In this document: piece by piece, positions 1-8,990 of the stretch
Layout of the letters: every line of letters begins with the position of its first letter
Numbering within the stretch: the first letter of the stretch is position 1
Source of the DNA: Atriophallophorus winterbourni
Lineage: Eukaryota > Platyhelminthes > Trematoda > Plagiorchiida > Microphallidae
Direction of reading: 5' to 3'
DNA: 64,000 nucleotides
Assembly (NCBI GenBank): GCA_013407085.1
Contig: JACCGJ010010830.1
Span: forward strand, 124,001-188,000
Position numbers and translations under genes: made by a program
Notes under the pieces: model-generated
Databases searched by the model: none
The model's input: the letters and a program-made list of their open reading frames with translations, nothing else
Told to the model about the DNA's origin: nothing

Positions 1-95
1 TTTTCACGCTGAATACTGGAGAATAAGGGTTCGAAAGTGCGGGAGAGGGGTCAGAAAAGGATGAAAGAGTAGCAGCAGTCATCATCATCATGAAG

Positions 96-114
96 CACAA
101 GTCTGGAGCCAGAC
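96..114 (-). other. 3' terminal hairpin of LINE A
   Basis: On the minus strand the sequence GTCTGGCTCCAGACTTGTG forms a short hairpin (GTCTGG pairs with CCAGAC) followed by TTGTG and then the ATG-repeat tail. The same arrangement occurs at the 3' end of LINE B and in both SINE copies of this window, which suggests it is the site the LINE reverse transcriptase recognises. Confidence 0.6.
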
Positions 115-500
115 AAAGTGCTAATCAATATAAAGCAGGAAGGGCAGATAAGCAAGCGCGTGGAAAAGGGAAAGCAGGCAAGTGGAAAATGCAAAAGCAA
201 ATGCACAAAAAGCAGCTTGTTTTTGTAGTTTCACTGCATGCGACTTTTTGAGTTTTTGTTTTTGGTGTTTTTATATAAAATAATACCAGATAAAAATTAT
301 GACACATAATAAAATACACTGTCGCCACTGACTTCGGTTTGTAGCCACATCGCGTAAGGTTTTCAGCCAACTAGTAGGTGGTTTTTGGATCCCACCCAGG
401 CAAACGAATACGCCCAACTGAGCCTAGCGCTACGGTGAGTTTCTTCATCCCAGCGCGCTACGACATGGACTGGCCACCCGATCTTTTCTCCCAGCTTCTG

Positions 501-1601
501 TCAGGTTCTGCGAATAAGGCGCGGTACGGTAAACGGTAAGTAGGCATTCTTAAAACATGTCCCAACCATCGCAAGCAAGCAAGCAAGCATCAGCATTTCT
601 CTCAGTCCGTGGCCATCTGGTCCTAACACCCGCTTGCAGACATCTATATTTGTAACACGATGCTGCCACCAAATGCGAGCAATTCTACGCAGGCAACGGG
701 TATCAAAAACAGAAAGCCGAAGGACATCTCCCACTCGGATAGACCAGGTTTCACAGCCATAAAGGAGTGTAGCACGCATCACTGCGTTGTACACTCGGCC
801 TTTAGTATGGAGTGAAACATCACGTCGACGCCACATGTGGCGAAGGTTAGCAAACGCTGCACCCGCTTTGCGAACACGATGTGAGATCTTGCCCTCGACA
901 CAACCTCCAGCGGAGATACAACTGTCAAGGAAAACAAAGCTGTCAACCAATTCAAGATTGACATCGCACACAGTTAGGTTTGGAAGAGAGCCGCTCCAAT
1001 CCTGGGTAAGTGTTTTACACTTGTTAGGCGCAAAGCACATGCCATACCTTGAAGCTTCAAGTACCAGGCGGTCCAGGGCTTGTTGAATGATATGAGGGTC
1101 ATCTCCCAGAAGTGCGATCTCATCCGCATACTCTAGATCGGTAGCTCTCTCACCCGGCAGAAGTTCAACACCTGCGCCCACCAGACCAGCTAAAGCTTTT
1201 CTCAGGACATCGTCGATCGTGAAGTTAAAAAGGAACGGCGAGATAGGGCAGCCCTGCCGCACCCCGCTGGAGATATTGAACGAGAACGACAATTGTCCGT
1301 ACGCTCGAACCCTGCCCGAAGTTCGGCAATATAATGCTTTCAAGATCCAAACATACTTCTCGGGCACTCCATGTCTCAGTAGACAGTTCCAAAGACTTTC
1401 ACGATCGATTGAATTGAATGCCGCTCGGATGTCAAGGAATACCACGATAGTTGGTTTACGAAAAGCGTGGCGTTGCTCCAGTAACTGACGGAGTGTGAAA
1501 ATTTGATCTATGCACCCTCGGCCGACCCGAAACCCAGTTTGCTCCTCACGGATTTGCTCTTCCTGTTTGGTACTGAATCGGTGAAGCAGGATGGACGCCA
1601 T
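501..1601 (-). pseudogene. RTE-type reverse transcriptase fragment of LINE A, active site altered
   Basis: An open stretch of 366 codons covers most of a LINE reverse transcriptase. Visible blocks are FLDIRAAFNSIDR (residues 55-67, first catalytic aspartate), GVRQGCPISPFLFNF (113-127) and the catalytic box at 158-161, which reads YADE where the family and elements B and C read YADD. The thumb and connection region follows, with WRRRDV and LLYGCETW. Reading continues upstream of the first ATG to about 1620, so the ATG is not a true start. Downstream the frame is lost near 500, and the C-terminal tail (KLTVALGSVG, RLPGWDPK) continues in another frame with two stops to about 300. The YADE change and frameshifts make it inactive as read. 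Confidence 0.88.
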
Positions 1602-1950
1602 TTTAGGAGCTACTGAAGGACCAGTAATAGCTTATTTTCGCTTATAAGCCCTGTTGTATGAAGCATGCAAGGCAAACAAAGTAAGCGTGTGCGACAACAG
1701 ATGTACAATGGAATTAAATTTATTTGGCTGAAAAATCCTGGCCACGAAGCAGTTGGTTGAGACTATGTTGGTTTGATCTCCATGCATGAAATGAAAGATC
1801 AAGCCTGGAATTCCGTCGTCTCCCGGGGCATACCCATTCGTTAAGCGGTTGATTGCCTCACTGAGCTCATCGAGAGTAGGGGGAATATCTAGATATTTAA
1901 TGGTTGGCAACCGCTCAACATTTTCAAATACATGTGATGGTATGCTATGG

Positions 1951-2150
1951 CATGAAAGCACAAGCCTGATCCAGGCAAAGTGCCACACAGTCAGAGACTT
2001 CACGTGGGCGATATTACTGACAGGTTGCCCCGGTCTAGACAGATCTCCATGCACCGACCTTTCTGGTGTCAATTGTCTGCTTGTGCCCGAAGGACACAAC
2101 ACACTATAGTTCCATGGGCCACGGATGGACAATCAATGGCACAACATTAA
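1951..2150 (-). mobile_element. SINE copy 1 with LINE-like 3' tail
   Basis: About 200 bases share a ~95-base core (1951-2045) with a second copy at 7576-7805, and the outer ends also match (GG-C/A-CAATCAAT near 2127-2137 and 7744-7755). The middle is diverged. Read on the minus strand the 3' end is hairpin GCCTGGATCAGGC followed by TTGTGCTTTCAT, nearly the same as the 3' end of LINE A (89-120). That makes it a SINE mobilised by the RTE LINE. I see no convincing tRNA-type A and B boxes, so the origin of the head is unknown. No clear target duplication is visible here; copy 2 has one. Confidence 0.65.
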
Positions 2151-2475
2151 GGATCAAACACCGCAGAACGGGTAGAGAAATGGTTATGAGGCGTTAAGTG
2201 TTGTGATATCAACTACCTCATTTCCATTCTAACGTGATCGTGACCAAACCAGGATTTTGAGCGGCAAAAGAGTCCAAAAAAATACCGAAAGTTAGGCTGG
2301 AAGATAACTGCGATGAACTGGACAAGACCATAAAGCCATTTAAAGTCATTCTTCTTCTTCTTCTTCTTCTTCATACAACCAGTGAGAGAAAAGAAAAGGA
2401 TACTATAATTTGACACGAAACTTCCAAACTTTAGCCTTTTGTAGTTTTAGCTTTAGTGGAAAAATGCGATTAAAC
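2151..2475. other. Sequence downstream of GTF2E2 exon 5
   Basis: No coding exon recognised. It could be intron 5 of GTF2E2 or its 3' flank. It contains a (TTC)8 run at 2349-2372. I looked for the missing C-terminal exon of TFIIE-beta, which is normally lysine-rich, on the minus strand and found nothing convincing; the lysine run read at 2349-2372 is just the microsatellite. Confidence 0.5.
2349..2372. repeat. (TTC)8 microsatellite
   Basis: Eight perfect TTC triplets. It lies downstream of GTF2E2 exon 5 and reads as GAA repeats in the sense of that gene. Confidence 0.95.
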
Positions 2476-3343
2476 CTTATTTTTCATTGCATTTCGGTTT
2501 ATAAGAGAAGACCAAAAATAAACGAGATGCGATTCTGCTGGTGATGAAACATCGCTCAGTTTACTTTGCACTATAAGAAACAAATACCAAGCAAAACTGA
2601 CCTTCATCGACATTCAGATCAAACGATTTGTCATTGTAAAAAAGAATAGTCTTCTTGTGTGGCGTCAATATCCGGATAACATGATCACCAAGGCTCTATC
2701 AAAAGGATGAAGATTTGAGTGAGATGATCAAATCAGTTACATTGACAGCTTTCTCCGCATCCGGCATGCACTCAGCGACATCGTCAAGGTAAATTCCACC
2801 GATACCCTCTTGTTCGTGGCGCTTCAAAAGTTGGTGCAGATCGTGGCTAGTTTTAATATCATATTTTGGTCGAAAAACAAATTTTCTATCTGCAGTTGTG
2901 CGAATTTTCGGATTATTGGGTAAAGCCTAATTGGCAAAGATCCCTTATATGGGCTCAAATATGTGTACCTCATCTTCTAGCCAACGAATTGTTGATTGTG
3001 GCACATCGTGCAGCAACGCTTCTTCTAGAATCTCTTCCACGGTTAAAGGATGGAGATCACGATCCAAATGCCGTTGCTACATTTAATTTAAAGAAAAGCT
3101 AATACGAAGTACCTTCATGTACATGACAATTCTGGACAGGATAGCAAACTTTCCTTGCACCTGGGGTCGATGTTCAAGAGATTTATAATCCAGAGTCTGA
3201 GGACTGGCGGTTCGTTTTATATGTGATGCATTAGTGAGTGATTCTGAAGTCGTTTGAGGTGCCGGACGGGATGCTTCGACAACAGGTATTGATTTAGCAC
3301 GTTTTAAGAACGCCTCGCGTTCTTTAAGCAGAGCGGGGTCCAT
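2476..3343 (-). CDS. GTF2E2: TFIIE beta subunit, 5' five exons (partial gene)
   Basis: TFIIE-beta pairs with TFIIE-alpha in the nucleus, binds the RNA polymerase II preinitiation complex and helps load TFIIH. Exons on the minus strand, all joining in frame: 3343-3113 (77 codons), 3076-2969 (36), 2926-2741 (62), 2695-2602 (31 codons plus one base) and, less surely, 2534-2476. Introns are 36, 42, 45 and 67 bases, each GT...AG. The start MDPALLKERE...VVE matches the conserved N-terminus; KFAILSRIVMYMK, LHPLTVEEIL, NNPKI...FVFRPKY and GIGGIYLDD...MPDAEKAV are the winged-helix regions; ILFYNDKSFDLNVDE follows. Exon 5 supports a WSSL block resembling WRSV of the animal protein. No stop codon interrupts the exons, so the gene looks functional here. 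The basic C-terminus is not found, either beyond the window or lost to the LINE A and SINE insertions. The identification is from motif memory, not a search. Confidence 0.85.
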
Positions 3344-3345
3344 GG

Positions 3346-3372
3346 CCTGTAATATGAACCAAAAGAAAAACT
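3346..3372 (-). promoter_or_regulatory. 3' splice acceptor just before the GTF2E2 start codon
   Basis: Immediately upstream of the start codon the minus strand reads a pyrimidine-rich tract, then TTACAG, then GCC and ATGG. This is a good acceptor placed three bases before the ATG. It would serve either a 5' UTR intron or spliced-leader trans-splicing, which is well known in trematodes. The sequence alone cannot tell which. Confidence 0.55.
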
Positions 3373-3865
3373 GAGGCGAACGTAACAGTCATAGGTATCT
3401 CGAGAAAAAGGAAGTTCAAAGGGCTATTTAACATGTGATAAGATTTATTCGATATCACACGAAGTAAAGCTATAGATATATCTTGAAAAATGACAAAAAC
3501 GTGAGTGGAAGAGATTAACAGAATTTTTATAGTTGGGTTGCGCAATTATTTAATGTGCAGATATGCTCAAAACCATAAGCCAAAACTCAGAAAGTCGCAT
3601 ATGGATTGTGATGGTCAGCTTGCCTACACAAGCAGGAAGACGCCATAGAAAGAACTACCGTTCAAGTGCACTGCTATGATTGAATTTTGCTGCTATATGC
3701 TTTAGCACCATTTTCTACTCGTATTGTAATACACACCATACTCTCTCTTTCTCTTTGCAGCCACCATACTCCAATTGTGATTTGAATAAAGCCTAGCTTA
3801 CAGACAATCATTCTTCTCACTTGTTTGCTTGATCGATCAATCAGAACAATTTATTCAAATCACTA
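3373..3865. other. GTF2E2 upstream region running into element D
   Basis: No gene seen. The right part (about 3700-3845) is probably the end of the 5' LTR of element D: GAATAAAGCC at 3784-3793 and TTCTCACTTGTTTGCTT at 3813-3830 resemble 9570-9579 and 9601-9619 in the 3' LTR. I could not fix the left end of that LTR. Promoter elements of GTF2E2 must lie here but none is distinctive. Confidence 0.35.
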
Positions 3866-4620
3866 TTTAAAAGTGGAACGGTTCCTGCGACCTGACAAAT
3901 TCAATGCTGACCCAAACGCCTCAGATGCCGCTAGTTGGAAACACTAGTTCAATACATTTCCTAATTTTCTTGATGAGCTGAACGAGCTCGAACCAGATAA
4001 GCTAAAAGTATTATTCAACTACGTTTCCTCTGATGTTTATGATTTACTTTCGGACTGTACTACATACGCAAAAGCCATTTCCACCTTGGAAGCTTTATAT
4101 ATTAAACCGAAAAATGAAATTTTTGCTCGACATTTACTGGCGACATGCAAGCAAGAAGACGGTCAATCACTCAACCAATTCACTCATGAATTACGAAACC
4201 TCGCCAGAGATTGTAATTTCAGTGCTGTCAGTATGGAGCAGTATAATGATGATGCACTCCGAGATGTCTTCATCAGCGGTATTCAGTCTACTGCAACCCG
4301 ACAGATTGTTGGAGCATTCAACACTCTACTTCCAGAAAGCATTCGATACGGCAAGATCACGCGAACTAGCTCTCAAACAATCTGAATCATATGCTAACAT
4401 GCTGCCATGCACAAACAATGATATCCCTCTTAATCAAACACAAATACATCCAGATACAGCCCGTAGAGGTAACTGCCGCCACGCATACTGCAAAATGTTA
4501 TTTTTGTGGGTTATCTAGGCATCCAAGAACAAAGTGTCCTGCCAAAGAAGCTGTTTGCAAAGGATGTGGAAAAAGGTCACTTTCAGCGAGTTTGTTTGTC
4601 ATCATCCGACACGAGAAATA
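3866..4620 (+). pseudogene. gag of element D, broken
   Basis: Gag packages element RNA into particles. Reading starts near 3866 (FLRPDKFNADPNASDAASW), meets a stop near 3945 and continues through FNYVSSDVYDLL, LEALYIKPKNEIFARHLL and DDALRDVFISGI. The frame shifts near 4300 (FDTARSRELALKQSESYAN) and again before a zinc knuckle, CYFCGLSRHPRTKC (about 4494-4535), and a following CKGCGK...HFQRVC. One stop and at least three frameshifts make it a pseudogene. Gag of element E aligns along its length (RPKNIIYARYIL, CYFCGYARHPRSKC). Confidence 0.85.
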
Positions 4621-4689
4621 ACTGTCCATCGACAAGTTCAGTTGTTTCCGCTTTGTTCTGTTTCGCTGCTCCTGTATCGCTATCTAATG

Positions 4690-5943
4690 CAATCATTATT
4701 GTTTACGTCAAAGGCTCTCATAGATACTGGGAGCTCTGAGAGCTACATAAATTCATCGGTTGTTCGTAAGAACTCTTGGGAACTAGTTCCGTGTATAAAC
4801 AAAATACCACTTGCTAATACCGAACATACGAGTGAAACCGAAGGCATGGTTTCAGACAATAACGAATGTCACTTTTTTGGAGCGAAGCGAATTTTCGAAG
4901 TGCCCTAACTGCCCTTCGCAATGGCGAATAGTATCAAAGCGAATATCCGAAGTGCACTTCGCTTCGCTTTAAATCCCAAAGCGAAGTATTCGTTATTGTC
5001 TGCATGGTTTACCTACCCATTCGCTACAAGAAATCAGTTTATCGACAATTCAAATTTTCAGTCATGCCTAATCTGTGTGCAGATGTACTGTTTGGATATG
5101 ACTTTTTGAAAATGCACGAAAAGGTCGAGATCCCGTTCGGAGGCCCCAAACCTTCGCTCCTTATATGTGGACTTATGGCAGCAAAAGTCACACCTCCGTT
5201 TCACTTCCATTTTAATTACTACCAGCGAACGTCACAAAAGCGGTTAGTTATTGATTATAGCCAGATAATTAGCAGGTTCACGCAACTTGATGCTTACCCT
5301 TTGCCAAAGATCGATCAACTAGTTGAAAATATCGCTGGTTACAATGTTTTTAGTACTCTAGATCTGCGGAGCGCATATCACCAAATACCCCTACGCGACG
5401 GGGATAAACCATTCACCGCATTTGAAGCTGCCGATAAACTCTACCAATTCTGTCGAATTCCATTTGGTGTGACCAACAGAGTCGCGTGTTTCCAGCGGAT
5501 CACCGATGAACTAATAATCAAAGAAAAACTATCTGGCACGTTCGCGTACATTGACAATGCCGTCATCTGTGGTCCAGATAAAGCCGATCACGACAGAAAC
5601 CTATCCAACTTTTTTAAAAACTGCAGAAATGTACGGACTAACGTTCAATGATACGGAGAGTATAATTGCCGTGAGTTCTATCGAAATACTCGGTTACGAG
5701 GTGTCAAAAGGTATCATCAAGCCTGACCAAGACCGCCTGGCCACTCTAATTGAATTACCACCACCAGTCGATCTTAAATCTCAACAACGAGCAACTAGCA
5801 TGTTTGCCTATTACTCCCATTGGATAGCCTGGTTTTCAGACACTATATATCCACTGATCCATAACCGAGTTTTCCCTCTTCCTGAATCTGTGCTTACTGC
5901 ATTCAAACAGTTAAAAAGCCGTATCGAGGATGCCTTGCTAATG
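4690..5943 (+). pseudogene. Protease and reverse transcriptase of element D, broken
   Basis: Protease: ALIDTGSSESYINSS, with the DTG triad, near 4708-4752. A ~120-base foreign insertion (4878-4995) interrupts the protease tail, which resumes as FSVMPNLCADVLFGYDFLK. Reverse transcriptase: the first ~50 residues seen in E (SPWRAKVL region) are deleted, then VIDYSQII, DAYPLPKID, FSTLDLRSAYHQIP, FCRIPFGV and FAYIDNAVICG, then a frameshift near 5640 and the thumb (EILGYEVSKGIIKPDQDR). Catalytic YIDN rather than YIDD also occurs in E, so it is a lineage trait rather than damage. Coding identity ends at about 5943, where minus-strand element F begins. Confidence 0.87.
4878..4995. repeat. Insertion rich in GCGAA motifs with a palindrome
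   Basis: Compared with the protease of element E, these ~120 bases are extra. They are full of GCGAA/TTCGC words and include a near-palindrome around GAAGTGCACTTC (about 4950-4961), flanked by AAAGCGAA on the left and TTCGCTTT on the right. It could be a very short inverted-repeat element. No clear target duplication was found. Confidence 0.5.
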
Positions 5944-6415
5944 CAAAGACTATGGCCAAAGCTTACTTATCGATTTGGCTGTAATTCCTTTTTGATGGAA
6001 TGAGAGCTCACGCAGCGTGTGCTATTGCCTTCTCTGATCCGTCTGGAAAACGTTGGGAGATCACTGCTCCTATCCCATAGCTAGAGGCATCCGTTACGAC
6101 TGTGATCGGCAAGTTAGGATTGTAATGTGTCAACAAGAGGTCTGATGTTATCAATGCCTTCAGTTGATCGAATGCTTGTTGGCATGCTTCGGACCGCTGC
6201 CATTTGACATCTTTTGACAGAAGTTGACTCAATGGCTGCCGTAATTGGTGCATATTTAGGAGGAATTGACTGTAATAACTTATCATCCCCAAAAAGGATC
6301 GTAAGGTAGGGAGGTCCGTTGGATGTGGTAGCTCGGCGATCGCCTTGACATTGTCTGGGTCTGGGCGCCGACCATCTTGATCAATGATAAATCCCAGGAA
6401 CTTTATCGATCGCAT
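5944..6415 (-). pseudogene. RT thumb and RNase H fragment of element F
   Basis: Minus-strand reading gives IKFLGFIIDQDGRRPDPDNV (RT thumb), LRSFLGMISYYSQF, AFDQLKALITSDLLL and the RNase H start VVTDASSYGIGAVISQ (first catalytic aspartate). After the stop near 6008 the same frame continues with NYSQIDK, a second stop and ALAIVFA, so the true boundary with element D is near 5944 rather than 6008. The rest of RNase H is absent. Confidence 0.85.
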
Positions 6416-6454
6416 GAATAGGCGACACTTTTCTGATCTTAGATGAAAACCATA

Positions 6455-7539
6455 TTATCTGATTCGCTCAAGAACTGTCTCAAGGCGGCTTGTGAGTTCT
6501 TCTGGTGAGGCTCCCATTACAATGATGTCATCCATATATGCTGCTGCACCTGGAACTCCGGATAGCAAAGTATCTATCACTTGCTGGAAAATTGCCGGGG
6601 CCGTTTTGACGCCAAATGGCAATCGATTAAACTGGTAAAGTCCCTTGTGTGTGTTGATAGTGAGCAATTTTCTACATGACGGTTCCACTTCCAAGTGTAA
6701 ATAGGCGTCGGCTAAATCAAGGGTAGCGAATAATTTTCCTCCATTGAGTTTGGCGAATATGTTTTCTGGTAGTGGTAGTGGGTACTGGTGAGGCTCGAGG
6801 CATGCATTTAATCCGGTTGAAAAATCAGCACACAATCGGATCTTCCCGTTTGGCTTCCGAATAACAACGATAGGAGCTGCCCAAGATGAAAAGTCAACAC
6901 GTTCAATGATGCCTTCATATTCTAAACGGTTCAGCTCTTGCTCGACACTCTTGTGCTGCATAGGGGATCGGACGCCGTGGTTTGAAAACAGGTTTTACAT
7001 CCGGCATTGAACCTTGAGCACCGACCAAGTTTGGACTGAAACACATCTGCAAATTCAGTGAACAATTTTGCGGCCAACTGATTTGGAGTTCTTGAAGAAG
7101 AATTTGTCTGGCACACTGTTGCGGTTGTTGTTGAACACAGATCTTTCAGAGGCACGCTAAGTAAATTCAGACGTTCGATCCAGTCCATTCCAAGCAAATC
7201 GAGTTTATCATGAGGCGTCAAGTAAACTGAACCAGTTGCTTGCTCGCAATTGAAATCCATCTCACAAGTAAGTTGTCCGTCAATCCGCAGTGGTTCACCA
7301 GAGGCATTTCGCACATTCATTTCCGTGGTAAAGACTGTTGGGCAGCCAATCTTCTTCCACGTTAAGCGGGAAATCAATGTGACGTCTGAGGCTGTGTCGA
7401 TTTGCAACGAAACGGTCTTGCCTTGAATTCTCACTGCGACATATTTACGTCTGCTTGCCAAATCTGCCTCAAAGGTTGCAATGACAGCACTGATTCTGTC
7501 CCGGTTCCCATTCGATTTAGGATTATAAAGACTTTGCAC
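6455..7539 (-). pseudogene. Protease and reverse transcriptase of element F, frameshifted
   Basis: The right part (7539-6990) carries the protease (VSLQIDTASDVTLIS, then LDLLGMDWIERL). A frameshift near 6990 separates it from the reverse transcriptase (6961-6455): LNRLEYEGIIERVDFSSWAA, PIVVIRKPNGKIRLCADFS, FATLDLADAYLHLEV, FNRLPFGVKTAPAIFQQ and AAYMDDIIVMG. The catalytic YMDD is intact. A second frameshift near 6450 leads into the thumb and RNase H. The protease active site reads DTA where D and E read DTG. Confidence 0.87.
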
Positions 7540-7575
7540 CGGTGCAATAGTTTTTTCTGCAATGTGACTCTTTGT

Positions 7576-7805
7576 ATGTATGAAAGCACAAGCCTGATCC
7601 AGGCAAAGTGCCGCACAGTCAGAGACTGCACGTGGGCTGAGATACTGTCAGGTTGCCCAGGCCTAGACAGATATGAGGGGGGAAACAGAAATAGAAATGG
7701 TAGTGAGACTCCAGCGTGTACTCGCATGCAGCTCACTACCGTTGGCCAATCAATTTAGCACGATGTTAGCCGCACAGCACAGAAATGCTGCACGATTGCA
7801 CATCC
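7576..7805 (-). mobile_element. SINE copy 2 inserted in gag of element F
   Basis: A 230-base insertion flanked by a perfect 12-base target duplication, GTGACTCTTTGT, at 7564-7575 and 7806-7817. Removing it restores the second zinc knuckle of gag (CRRCKRIGHKE) and its link to the downstream frame. The core at 7580-7672 matches SINE copy 1 (1951-2045). On the minus strand the 3' end has hairpin GCCTGGATCAGGC then TTGTGC, like the end of LINE A. A target duplication of this length fits LINE-driven insertion. Confidence 0.8.
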
Positions 7806-8682
7806 GTGACTCTTTGTGACCAATGCGCTTGCACCTGCGGCACTTATAGGTTCTGAACGGACAATCTTTCGAACAGTGCCATCCACCGCAATTCCAACAG
7901 GCACTTTTGGGTTTCAATGACTTTTTGGGAGGACTTTGTGAACTACTGTGTGCTGCTGTGTTCTTGTACACTTGAGGCTCTATTTTCTGTCCGGCGCTTT
8001 CAATCAACTTGGTATCATGCTTAAGGTTCACCATTCTGTGACATTCGGCTGCAATGTCTTGAAGGGTCATTTCCGGCTCGTGCTCCAGTCTGCTCAGAAT
8101 TCTTGTTCGAACGTCTGCGTCTGCTGGTGATTGAAGACTGCAAACGAACATCAAGCATTTGAACTGATTTGGTGTCATCGAACCGAGCTTGAATCTTTCA
8201 CACTCTCGATTGATGATAGCAGCATGCGTAGTGTAGTCGTCTGTTTCCTTTTTCATCAGTTTGAGACAGTTGTAACGAATGCTGAATAAGGATGATTGTT
8301 CTCCAAAGATTGTCGTGAGTGTTGCAATGGTTTCGTCAAAGCTGAACTCTCGAGCATATTTTGGAAGAATGTAGTTAGTGTAACGTTCGTGCTCAACAGG
8401 ACCAAGTTTTCTCAACAATAGGCGAACAAGCCATGCATCACCTTGACCTGCTAGTTCAACTCGGAAAATGTCTTCGTATTTCTTCAACCAAGCATTGAAT
8501 GTTGTTCCCGATTCTGCATCAAAATGGAACTCTGTGATGGATGCTGCGATTGAGTCAATTGATTGCTGCTGTGTCTGTTCTTTGTGTTCTTCTTTGATAT
8601 TCAGCTTCTGAGAAAAACGTTCAATGAGCTGTTTCTGTGATTTTTCGAACTGTGCTTGCTGTTGATGAAGTAATGCTTGCAT
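7750..8682 (-). pseudogene. gag of element F, interrupted by SINE copy 2
   Basis: The 310-codon reading begins with a glutamine-rich coiled segment (HQQQAQFEKSQKQLIERF), then a capsid-like region (FDAESGTTFNAWLKKYEDIF, LLLRKLGPVEHERYTNYI, LKLMKKETDDYTTHA, FKCLMFVCSLQSP) and a zinc knuckle CWNCGGWHCSKDC (CX2CX3HX4C). The second knuckle begins CRRCKRIGHKES and is broken by the SINE at 7805; the last ~20 residues are SINE-derived. The start at 8682 follows the LTR and primer-binding region by about 40 bases and suits the family. Confidence 0.85.
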
Positions 8683-8720
8683 TTGCTCAAAGCTGATAGC
8701 CTTATTCCCGTCGCCAAGTC

Positions 8721-8990
8721 TGTTGTGTTTTTGGAGCGAGTTCCGGCTGACCCAACACTCACGAAAGTGGTAGAATACGACTGACAGAATGCATCGTTTT
8801 ATTTACAGCTCATTTGTATATATATGTACAATTAACCAACTAGATGAACGAAAGTGAAGCCAAGCTACTGAAGCCAAGCTGCTATATTGATTCAAATCGG
8901 CGAGTTATGTTTAATTGATTAAAAACGATCAATACTTCCAAATCAGTGCGAGTTTTGGCGTGCCTAGATTGAACGACCGTGACAGCCACA
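8721..8990 (-). repeat. 5' LTR of element F
   Basis: A 270-base terminal repeat, read on the minus strand from TGTGGCTGTCACGG to AAAACACAACA (TG...CA ends). It contains a TATA-like tract (about 8819-8829) and AATAAA (near 8795). The next bases on the minus strand, GACTTGGCGACGGGAATAAG (8720-8701), hold the likely primer-binding site beginning TGGCGAC. Only one LTR of F is in the window, so the ends rest on these signals and on where element D resumes at 8991. Confidence 0.65.

Larger units (their letters stand above)
80..1945 (-). mobile_element. LINE A: RTE-type non-LTR retrotransposon, decayed
   Basis: The minus strand carries a rearranged RTE-clade LINE. From its 5' side: a fragment of the region just before the reverse transcriptase (1785-1945, residues like PPTLDELSEAINRL and APGDDGIPG), about 160 unrelated or scrambled bases (1625-1785), the reverse transcriptase (501-1620), a broken C-terminal tail (about 300-500) and a 3' UTR. 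The 3' end is a short ATG run (80-92) preceded by a hairpin (96-114). The protein is a close relative of element B in this window (same order of RT blocks and same WRRRDV and LLYGCETW motifs). No endonuclease domain remains, so it is 5'-truncated. It lies in the same orientation as, and downstream of, the GTF2E2 exons, perhaps in an intron or the 3' flank. Confidence 0.85.
5944..8990 (-). mobile_element. Element F: Ty3/gypsy LTR retrotransposon, 3'-truncated
   Basis: A second gypsy lineage, opposite in orientation to D. From right to left: 5' LTR (8721-8990), primer-binding region, gag (to about 7750, split by a SINE), protease and reverse transcriptase (7539-6455), then RNase H. Reading continues past a stop at about 6008 with ALIPSKRNYSQID and ALAIVFA, the conserved RNase H motif, and ends near 5944. 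Integrase and the 3' LTR are gone. The zinc knuckle and YMDD reverse transcriptase differ clearly from D and E, so it is an independent family. Confidence 0.85.

Noticed and set aside
125..370. Small minus-strand reading frame downstream of LINE A
   Set aside because: Its first residues continue the C-terminal tail of the LINE A protein, and the rest is 3' UTR. It is not a separate gene.
1849..2109. Plus-strand reading frame opposite LINE A and the SINE
   Set aside because: It is the antisense of a LINE fragment and of the SINE; no family signature.
2213..2416. Lysine-rich reading frame considered as the last GTF2E2 exon
   Set aside because: The lysines come from the (TTC)8 microsatellite, and the flanking residues do not resemble TFIIE-beta.
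4921..5109. Possible independent small protein in element D
   Set aside because: It reads through the GCGAA-rich insertion and the wrong frame of the protease tail.
5560..5575. YIDN in element D as a catalytic mutation
   Set aside because: Element E has the same YIDN, so it is a trait of this gypsy lineage rather than damage in one copy.
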